Shown here in pieces: positions 13,659-19,903 of a stretch of DNA of 29,994 nt. The translations under genes and the position numbers were made by a program. Numbering within the stretch: position 1 is the first letter of the stretch; every line of letters begins with the position of its first letter. The stretch is from a virus. Location of the stretch: the IMG/VR virus record IMGVR_UViG_3300022925_000120, positions 1 to 29,994 of that record. One strand, 5' to 3'. The notes under the pieces are model-generated. The model ran no database searches, was not told where the DNA came from, and was given only the letters and a program-made list of their open reading frames with translations.

Positions 13659-14363
13659 TTAGATGCTCCAGTTGCCGTCGGTGACATAGGGATCATAGAA
13701 GCCGTCAACATAGCGGCAATCGTTCAGGTCGAGCGGGCGCATGCCGCCATCGTTGGCAAGCCGTTTTGCAACTTCCATTTCATAGGTGCGAAACGCCTCG
13801 CTATAGTCCAGACCCTTAGCCTTGAGGAAGCGCCACATCAGCCCGAGGGTGATGCACTCTTCGCACAGCCGCGCAACGTCGTCGTCGGCATCCATGGTGA
13901 CTTTGGTTGTGTCGCCGGCCGCGTTGGTGCACCAATAGCTCGACACATACTCATAGGCGAGGCTGTCGTTTTCCGTTGGCGTCGGCGTCATCAACAGCGC
14001 ATCGCCACGGATGCGGAAGGCGTCCCACACTGAGACAAACAGCCCGGTTTTTATCGCCTGCCAGCGCTGCGGATCGACCGGGCCGACAACGCGCCGATCT
14101 TGCGTCCGATTCCAGAAGGAGCCCTCAATCATCCGGTCGAAATCGGCCGGCAGCGCGCCGGATTGCTCTTCCGTGGCCGTTGCGGTGATCGTCTTTTCCG
14201 TCGTCAACGCCTGCCAGGGTCCGCGCCTGGACAGCTCGCGCCCCTCTTGCAAGGTTAATCCGTACATCTGGCGGACCTGCGTATCTGACGAGCCGACAAC
14301 CGATGTCGGCCGGGCCACGCCCAGCCGATCCGCTGCGTTCTGCACGATCGTTAACAGGCTCAC
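13659..14363 (-). CDS. head-to-tail adaptor, P22 gp4-like / tail tubular A-like (234 aa)
   Basis: It starts at GTG 14363 by overlap with the previous stop. The N-terminus MSLLTIVQNAADRLGV is followed by ELSRRGPWQALTTEKTITAT and LPADFDRMIEGSFWN, the conserved parts of the adaptor family. The C-terminal half is helical (CITLGLMWRFLKAKGLDYSE). The protein should form a dodecamer beneath the portal and link to the gp10-like nozzle encoded next. Confidence 0.85.
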   Translation of the reverse strand: MSLLTIVQNAADRLGVARPTSVVGSSDTQVRQMYGLTLQEGRELSRRGPWQALTTEKTITATATEEQSGALPADFDRMIEGSFWNRTQDRRVVGPVDPQRWQAIKTGLFVSVWDAFRIRGDALLMTPTPTENDSLAYEYVSSYWCTNAAGDTTKVTMDADDDVARLCEECITLGLMWRFLKAKGLDYSEAFRTYEMEVAKRLANDGGMRPLDLNDCRYVDGFYDPYVTDGNWSI

Positions 14364-14863
14364 GGTTGCGGTTCCTCAATTGGCTGTTTCGGCGGGCGCC
14401 CCGGCCCGCGCTTGATCTGGATCGGCGCGGCGCTCTTATCGTCATCATTGCGCGCCATCAGCGCCTCGAGCTTCTGAAGACGGCGCAATTCAAGCAGTTG
14501 CTTGGCAGAGTCGCGCATCGTAATTCCGCCCATTCCGAGACTGCTTGCGGCGGCATCATTCAGGTTTGCCAATTCCTCCACGACCCGGACGCCCTTGAGC
14601 TTCAGGCGCATGGCGGCCACGCGATCGATTCCGGGCACCTCGAGCAGATTGGTGCCGGGAACTTCGATCGACGTATTGCCTGTTTGAAATTCTGCCCACT
14701 CGCGCGGCCACCTGGCAATGTGGTCTGGCGTCACTTTCTGGATGGACGTATTCGGGTCGCCAACGGTTGTAATCTCGACACGGTGCGTTTTTCCATCCGG
14801 GTCCAAAAAAAACCAAGCGCGTTGGTTGGACACCGAATTGAGGAAGGTCAGTGTGTCTGCCAT
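14360..14863 (-). CDS. virion-region protein with helix-hairpin-helix-like part and AT-hook (167 aa)
   Basis: The beta-rich N-terminus (ADTLTFLNSVSNQRAWFFLD) resembles small neck proteins. Residues 72-90 (NLLEVPGIDRVAAMRLKLKG) look like a helix-hairpin-helix. The C-terminus (IKRGPGRPPKQP) is an AT-hook. Both motifs bind DNA, which suggests contact with packaged DNA or a neck role. That is inference; the closest relatives I recall are unassigned structural-cluster proteins. A run of eight T on the coding strand (14805-14812) lies early in the gene. The ribosome-binding site is AAGGGG. Confidence 0.7.
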   Translation of the reverse strand: MADTLTFLNSVSNQRAWFFLDPDGKTHRVEITTVGDPNTSIQKVTPDHIARWPREWAEFQTGNTSIEVPGTNLLEVPGIDRVAAMRLKLKGVRVVEELANLNDAAASSLGMGGITMRDSAKQLLELRRLQKLEALMARNDDDKSAAPIQIKRGPGRPPKQPIEEPQP

Positions 14864-14874
14864 TTTATACCCCT

Positions 14875-15108
14875 TTAGGTTGCGAACGGGCAGACGTCGG
14901 CAAGCGTCAAGGACGTGCCGCCGTCAGCGATAACGCGGGTGTTGAAGGTCGAGCCGGTGTGAGTCGATGACGTGATCGCCACCTGCACATTCATCCAATT
15001 TTCGGACCTGACGTCCGTTGACGTGTAGGAGCTGATTGTTGCGCTGGCATTGGTTGCCGTGCCGGAACCGAGCGCAATGCCGTTTTTGTAGACGGTGCAG
15101 GTTGCCAT
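14875..15108 (-). CDS. small beta-structured structural-cluster protein (77 aa)
   Basis: The start at 15108 follows AGAGGC; the frame is open much further but only beneath the DUF115 gene. The Thr/Ser/Ala-rich sequence (MATCTVYKNGIALGSGTATN) alternates in a beta pattern and reads like a small decoration or tail-surface protein. It lies 14 bases after the DUF115-methyltransferase gene. No family is recognised. Confidence 0.7.
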   Translation of the reverse strand: MATCTVYKNGIALGSGTATNASATISSYTSTDVRSENWMNVQVAITSSTHTGSTFNTRVIADGGTSLTLADVCPFAT

Positions 15109-15122
15109 GTTGGGCCTCTTAG

Positions 15123-16484
15123 CTAGTGGCTGGCGACAAAGACGCCGTTGCCGATAACGCGGACGGATGGAAAGTGCCTGATAAGCGCGTCGGACCACCA
15201 GTCTTCCGGGTGCACCGACAAATGCAGCGGGGTGCCGATCAGGGCGCCCATGCTGTCCGGTGTGAACTCGATACGGAAAAACACGCTTTTGCGGCACGCT
15301 TTGGCGATGTTTGACAGCACCGCGTCGACCATTTCGGGCGGAATGTGCTCCATGACATCGCAGCAGACGCCATAGTCGGCCGTCAGATCGGCCGGCAGAT
15401 CCCACAGGTTGGCTTCGATGAACGGCACGTGCTCGGCCTCGGGATCACGGCAATTCGGCGCGAAATCGACGCCGGTTGCCTGATAGCGCTCGGCAAGGCG
15501 CGCCGTGAGCCGCCCGGTTCCGCACCCCAAGTCGAGAATGGTCGCACCTTGACTTAAATCAAGCTCGCGCTCGATTGCCTCGAGGTGGTCTTCGCCCGGC
15601 GAATAGACGCGGTACTGCGGTATCGACCACATTTCGCGATATTTTGCCGACTCGCGCTCTGCAACGGGCGTGTCCTTGTTCCATTTCCAAAGGTCCGGCA
15701 GATACCCGTCGCCATAGACAGAGATCGTGGCGCCTCCGTCCTGAAGCGCAATCGCGTGCCGCATGAACGTGTCGGCCTGCGACTTCATCGTCAGGCTGAT
15801 CACGTAGTCACGGCCATTCCAGCGCAACCGCGTCAAGGCTTCGTCGGCATTGATCGGCTGCTCCGCGGCATGGCTTTGCGCCCCGCGAAAGCTCGAATCG
15901 TAGCCGAAGCAGTGCAGCGCCCGAAACCCCATCGCATAGGCGAGGCATGTCGCGACGTTGCCGGCCGACGCGGTGCCGCCAATCAGCGCGTAGTCGCCAT
16001 CGTAGGGCGGCAGGTGCTGGCTCATGGCGTCCCACGTGTCTTCAATCGACAGTTGCCACAGGATGGCATCCGGTACGGCATCGAACAGCGACGGGTCGAC
16101 CTGCGAGGCAAACAGGTGCTGCTTGGCTGGCCCGACGATAGCAACCGTCTTTGGCCTTGCGTCAACTACGACCTGATAGTCTGGCATAATTCCGTGGTAA
16201 AACAGCACGTTCGCGGCGTTGTTCAGCGCGAAGATGGCGCCGCCGGCATCGCGAAGCGCGCGGATCTCTGGCAGCGTATCAATGAGGCTAGGCCCCGAGC
16301 CGCATAGGATGGCGGGCCGGTCATGGGCGGGCGATGTCGTCAGCCAGTTGCCGCGCGCTTCCGAATTCTTCCGGATGTTGCGCTTCAGTGTCTCATCATC
16401 GGTGTTGCACGTCACCTCGACCGGCACGATCAGATCGTGTTCGGTGTCGGGATTGGTGAACCGCAGAAAAGCCGTTTCAGTCAT
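15123..16484 (-). CDS. DUF115 (MptE-like) and class I methyltransferase fusion, 'norphogenetic' type (453 aa)
   Basis: Residues 55-265 match the MptE-like DUF115 domain that phage annotations call norphogenetic protein: AILCGSGPSLIDTLPEIRAL, DYQVVVDARPKTV, LIGGTASAGNVATC, LHCFGYDSSFRG. DUF115 proteins include a pterin diphosphokinase and bacterial flagellin-glycosylation (Maf) enzymes. Residues 295-453 are a class I SAM methyltransferase: motif I ILDLGCGTGR at 316-325, TGVDFAP at 337-343, CCDVMEHIPP at 374-383. The two domains are joined by a linker (WNKDTPVAERESAKY). It sits alone between a terminator and the tail genes. It may modify a virion surface or host envelope sugar. The target is unknown. 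Confidence 0.85.
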   Translation of the reverse strand: MTETAFLRFTNPDTEHDLIVPVEVTCNTDDETLKRNIRKNSEARGNWLTTSPAHDRPAILCGSGPSLIDTLPEIRALRDAGGAIFALNNAANVLFYHGIMPDYQVVVDARPKTVAIVGPAKQHLFASQVDPSLFDAVPDAILWQLSIEDTWDAMSQHLPPYDGDYALIGGTASAGNVATCLAYAMGFRALHCFGYDSSFRGAQSHAAEQPINADEALTRLRWNGRDYVISLTMKSQADTFMRHAIALQDGGATISVYGDGYLPDLWKWNKDTPVAERESAKYREMWSIPQYRVYSPGEDHLEAIERELDLSQGATILDLGCGTGRLTARLAERYQATGVDFAPNCRDPEAEHVPFIEANLWDLPADLTADYGVCCDVMEHIPPEMVDAVLSNIAKACRKSVFFRIEFTPDSMGALIGTPLHLSVHPEDWWSDALIRHFPSVRVIGNGVFVASH

Positions 16485-16495
16485 GGTCCCTCTAT

Positions 16496-16525
16496 AAAAA
16501 AGGGCGGGAGCCGAAGCCCCCGCCC
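16496..16525 (-). terminator. strong intrinsic terminator after the capsid genes
   Basis: Read on the - strand: GGGCGGGGGC, then TTCG, then GCTCCCGCCC, then TTTTTT. The 10-bp stem (one G-U pair) is capped by a C(UUCG)G tetraloop and followed by six U. This is textbook Rho-independent geometry. It lies 7 bases past the decoration-protein stop and just before the DUF115 gene, so it limits read-through from capsid genes into tail genes. Confidence 0.95.
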
Positions 16526-16531
16526 GTTGCG

Positions 16532-17029
16532 TTAGGTGACGCGGCCCTGGAGGTGCGGACGATCGATCAGCACCTGCACCGTGATGCGGCCGGTGGCAGC
16601 GGACGCGACAGCGGCGACAATTGCGCCCTGCACTTCCTTGCCGGAGCCGGTGACGGATACGCGCGCCACGCTCTTGACGCCGACGACGACGCCAGCCGCA
16701 AGGCTGATCGTGGCCGACTTAGAGCACACCGCAACACCGCTGATCTGATACCAGCCATATTGCGACGCCACGTTGGCCGACATGGCAACCGCGATCGGCT
16801 GCGGCTTGTTGGTGCCGACAGCCGCCCGCGTCGTGGTCCACGACGACGTGTTGTACGTGACGAGATCACCGACAACGGTAGACGCAACGCCGGTCAAATA
16901 AATGAACTCGCCATATCCGAGCGTGGCATCCCGACCGATGACGCGAAGGCCAAGCGGGTGCTTCTGCGTGGTTGAGGTCTCTGCGATAGGCTGAAGACCA
17001 ACCAGAGCGCCAGTGTGTAGATAAGCCAT
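16532..17029 (-). CDS. capsid decoration / head-stabilising protein candidate (165 aa)
   Basis: It lies directly after the major capsid gene and before a terminator. The sequence is Ala/Val/Thr-rich beta structure (GRDATLGYGEFIYLTGVAST; VGDLVTYNTSSWTTTRAAVG; AGVVVGVKSVARVSVTGSGK), similar to DUF2190-type capsid decoration proteins and head-surface trimers. No catalytic motif is visible. The role is inferred from composition and position. Confidence 0.7.
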   Translation of the reverse strand: MAYLHTGALVGLQPIAETSTTQKHPLGLRVIGRDATLGYGEFIYLTGVASTVVGDLVTYNTSSWTTTRAAVGTNKPQPIAVAMSANVASQYGWYQISGVAVCSKSATISLAAGVVVGVKSVARVSVTGSGKEVQGAIVAAVASAATGRITVQVLIDRPHLQGRVT

Positions 17030-17044
17030 GGTTTCAGTCTCCTC

Positions 17045-18001
17045 TTAAGCGCAGATCGTGGCCTGGTACTGACGGCCGGATGTCGTCATATTCCCGGCCC
17101 AGACCATCGGCACAACCATTGCGTCCTGGTTCACGCTCGACTTCTCCCCGAGCACCTTGAAATCCCGACCTTTCGCCGGACGAAGGAACAGGAAATCGGT
17201 GTTGAGGAAATACATGTGCGTGGTCGGGCACTGGTCGTCGTAAATGACCGGACACGAGCCGTTGTACATGAGGTTGGTAAAGCCGGCGCCGGCGCCCTTG
17301 TCGTCGGTAAAGCGCTGGTTGGCCTGCAGGCTCGACCAGTAATAGGTGTAGTAGGTCGAATCCGCGACGCAGATGTCCGGCTTGTCGGTGCCGCGCACGA
17401 CGTTGAGCCAGGCGGTATTCATTGCCGTCTGGATCGTGGTTGCGCTTGCCGTCACGCCGTTGGTTGAGAAGTCGTAAACATAGTTCCGCCACCACGAATA
17501 GGTGTTGCCGGAAATGCCGCCGACCGTGTTGGTGTTGGTATCGGCTGCAAGCAACTGTAGGCCGCCGATTTCCTTGCCACCCGAGCCCGTGCCATCGGCA
17601 TAGATCGCTGTTGCAACGGTGTTGATCAGTGTCCGCTCGAGGTTCTTGATGCGCGCGCGAAGCAGGTTGTGAACCGCCTCTTTTCCGCTGTTCTGGATCT
17701 CCTCGAGGCCCGTCAGCACGACGTTGCCGGCGAGCTGCTTGTAATTGTACTCGGCCGCCGTGAACGTATCCTGCTGATCGGTTGCGATGGCCTCGCTTCC
17801 CGAATACCAGGCGCCCGTGGTGTTGGTCGTGTATTCGATCTCTTGCACGATCGTGCGGCCGGTTGCGACCTGCACGTTACCCTTGCGCTTGATCTGGCGA
17901 AGAAGCGCGTTGTGGTTGGTGACGTTATCGGCCAGCGTGCCGGAATAGCCCTGCAAGCTGGTTGTGATGATGTCGCTGAACGACGAGTTAGGTGCGGCCA
18001 T
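17045..18001 (-). CDS. major capsid protein (318 aa)
   Basis: It begins MAAPNSSFSDIITTSLQGYS and contains TGRTIVQEIEYTTN, FTAAEYNYKQLAGNVVLTGL, ICVADSTYYTYYWSSLQANQ, and PVIYDDQCPTTHMYFLNTDF near the C-terminus. These are features of the HK97-fold capsid proteins of alphaproteobacterial podoviruses. The order scaffold, capsid, decoration confirms it. There is a strong GGGGGAG ribosome-binding site, as expected for the most abundant virion protein. No delta domain or protease is seen; shape is set by the separate scaffold. Confidence 0.9.
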   Translation of the reverse strand: MAAPNSSFSDIITTSLQGYSGTLADNVTNHNALLRQIKRKGNVQVATGRTIVQEIEYTTNTTGAWYSGSEAIATDQQDTFTAAEYNYKQLAGNVVLTGLEEIQNSGKEAVHNLLRARIKNLERTLINTVATAIYADGTGSGGKEIGGLQLLAADTNTNTVGGISGNTYSWWRNYVYDFSTNGVTASATTIQTAMNTAWLNVVRGTDKPDICVADSTYYTYYWSSLQANQRFTDDKGAGAGFTNLMYNGSCPVIYDDQCPTTHMYFLNTDFLFLRPAKGRDFKVLGEKSSVNQDAMVVPMVWAGNMTTSGRQYQATICA

Positions 18002-18025
18002 AAGGCTCCCCCATTAAAGTTGAAA

Positions 18026-19135
18026 TCAAACGATCCCGGCCGAATCGAGCACGGAACTCAAGACGTCATCCAGGCTCTTGCCGGGGCTTGCCTTGCCGAC
18101 CGGGGAGGTTGGAGACGCCTTGACCGGAGCCGCCCGCTTTGCCTTTTCGATCGCCTGCTGCTGCAATGTCTCAGCCTGTCGCTTGGCCTCGATTTCCTTC
18201 GCCGCGAGCGCATCCTTGAAGGGTGCGATGGCGAGGTTGTAGGCCTCTTCCAAACTCTGCGCCTGGCCAGACTGCAACAGCGCACCCATGTGCGGCTTAA
18301 CAACCGTGAAGTGCGGGTGTTTTGGTGAGCCGTCCGGGTTTGTTGCCGTCTCGAAGGCGCTGATTTGCGACTGATACACTTGCTGCTGTAGGGTCTCATA
18401 TTGGCGTTGCAGGTTGGCCCGGTCCGCTTCGATGCGGGCTTGGACCGCCTTTTGATCATGAAGAGCGCGATACGTTTCAGATCCCGGCGAAACCGGGTTG
18501 AACGGATCGTCACTCTCCGGCCTTGCAAACGGCACGCCGTAGCGCTGGCAGATCTTCTCAATCAGCCCGACCTTCTCGTCATAATTGCCGTAGGTCAGCG
18601 TGCGCTCTATATTCGCGTATCCCTGCATTCCCTGGATCGGGTTCATGCCCTGGGAGGCGAAGATTGGCGCAATCTCTGAGACGGCCTTCACGATCGGATC
18701 GACCTGCTTGCGATAGTCTGCGGCTTCGGTCAGTTTGCGTGTGTAATGCGCATCGGTATCGCGCTTAAGGGCGAGCACGACGTCTCGGGCCTCTTGCGGC
18801 AATGCCTCATACTTCGCGCGCTGTTCCGAGGTCCATCCTCTGAAGTGACCTTCGGACACCGGGTCCGGTTCGGGCTTCGGGGCAATCTCGGCACTCGGCA
18901 CAGCAGCCTCTGCGGTGGCCTCAACGGGCGCCGCCTCTGGCTGAATCTCTTCGCTGGGCGCCGCTTTGGCAAAGCGCCCTTTTTCATCGCGCTGCAGCGC
19001 TGTTGCGGCGGGCGCTTCGGGCGCCACTGCCGGCTCGACCGCGGGCGGCGCCTCTGCGGCGTCGATCGCGTTGGAGAGGATCGAATCGAGGTCTGGCGTC
19101 TCTTCGACGGTGACAGTCTCGGGCTTGTCGCTCAT
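18026..19135 (-). CDS. capsid scaffolding protein (369 aa)
   Basis: Directly upstream of the capsid gene. The N-terminal 95 residues are acidic and Pro/Ala-rich (AAEAPPAVEPAVAPEAPAAT). Residues 100-300 are mostly helical with long charged helices (EQRAKYEALPQEARDVVLAL; QARIEADRANLQRQYETLQQ). The C-terminus is a basic helix and linker (EKAKRAAPVKASP) followed by a short acidic end (LDDVLSSVLDSAGIV). Composition, size and position fit a scaffold that leaves the procapsid. The basic C-terminal helix probably binds the capsid protein. Confidence 0.85.
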   Translation of the reverse strand: MSDKPETVTVEETPDLDSILSNAIDAAEAPPAVEPAVAPEAPAATALQRDEKGRFAKAAPSEEIQPEAAPVEATAEAAVPSAEIAPKPEPDPVSEGHFRGWTSEQRAKYEALPQEARDVVLALKRDTDAHYTRKLTEAADYRKQVDPIVKAVSEIAPIFASQGMNPIQGMQGYANIERTLTYGNYDEKVGLIEKICQRYGVPFARPESDDPFNPVSPGSETYRALHDQKAVQARIEADRANLQRQYETLQQQVYQSQISAFETATNPDGSPKHPHFTVVKPHMGALLQSGQAQSLEEAYNLAIAPFKDALAAKEIEAKRQAETLQQQAIEKAKRAAPVKASPTSPVGKASPGKSLDDVLSSVLDSAGIV

Positions 19136-19142
19136 GTGGTTA

Positions 19143-19361
19143 CTACTCCCGTTTCAGGCCTGGTGGTGGCATGTCGTTTCCGACCTGCCGAATGCCGTGC
19201 TTGGTCTCATAGGCGCGCAACTGCGAACGGCTGCTGATCGCGGTTCCGTCCTGGGTGCGAAAGGGGGATATGTCGGGCAAGAAAAAAGGCCCGCTGTCGG
19301 GCCTCTGTGCGTCTGTCTTTTCGACCAGCTTGCCGTCCCGAAGGACGTAGGTTGTTCTCAT
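19143..19361 (-). CDS. small hypothetical protein (72 aa)
   Basis: It starts at 19361 by ATGA overlap with the previous gene. MRTTYVLRDGKLVEK is a start I recall from short phage proteins next to scaffold genes. The middle (GPFFLPDISPFRTQDGTAI) is short and beta-like, with SSRSQLRAYETKHGIRQVG at the end, which suggests a small DNA- or protein-binding element. Its role is unknown. It ends 7 bases before the scaffold start. Confidence 0.7.
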   Translation of the reverse strand: MRTTYVLRDGKLVEKTDAQRPDSGPFFLPDISPFRTQDGTAISSRSQLRAYETKHGIRQVGNDMPPPGLKRE

Positions 19362-19903
19362 GCCCACACCCGTGATCTGGAGCCGATTAGCGATGGATCA
19401 AACAATCTGATCCCGTTGTACTCGTACCCTGGCGGGATCGGCTGGCGTGTGATGTCCCACTGGAACTGGATGCCCGTTCTGGCGTCCACCATGTCGAGTA
19501 TGTGGGTGCGCTCAAAGAGGTCGAGCTGGCTTCCGTTCTCATCCATTTGCGGCAGCCCTTCGATCAGGGCTTGCGCGCTGTCGCCGTAGTAACGCACATT
19601 GACGTGGTGGCCGTCGGTATCGTCGATAGGGCCAATGTGATCAATCTGGACATCAACCAGTGTACGGTAGTGGCGAGGCTCGACGACGGTATATTCAGGC
19701 TCGTAAGTGCATGTCATTCCGGGCGGACACTCGGGGCCGCTGAACGTCACGACTGCGCCCTCGTCTTCGTCGTAAGCCTCCCACGTATAGCGGGCAGGGT
19801 ACGTTATTGAAACTTCGGGCTGAATCTCAATGAGGCCAACAGCCTCCATGAATTGCTCGGCGGCTTCGCGCGTTGGAGCCCATGCCGTTACCTCGATGAT
19901 CAT
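19358..19903 (-). CDS. hypothetical protein (181 aa)
   Basis: The start overlaps the stop of the spike gene (ATGA), and the stop overlaps the next start. It is an acidic beta-rich protein: MIIEVTAWAPTREAAEQFME, a ferredoxin-like start, then YTWEAYDEDEGAVVTFSGPE and FERTHILDMVDARTGIQFQW. No family is recognised. Its tight coupling behind the spike gene suggests an assembly chaperone or attachment partner of that spike, which is inference. Confidence 0.75.
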   Translation of the reverse strand: MIIEVTAWAPTREAAEQFMEAVGLIEIQPEVSITYPARYTWEAYDEDEGAVVTFSGPECPPGMTCTYEPEYTVVEPRHYRTLVDVQIDHIGPIDDTDGHHVNVRYYGDSAQALIEGLPQMDENGSQLDLFERTHILDMVDARTGIQFQWDITRQPIPPGYEYNGIRLFDPSLIGSRSRVWA

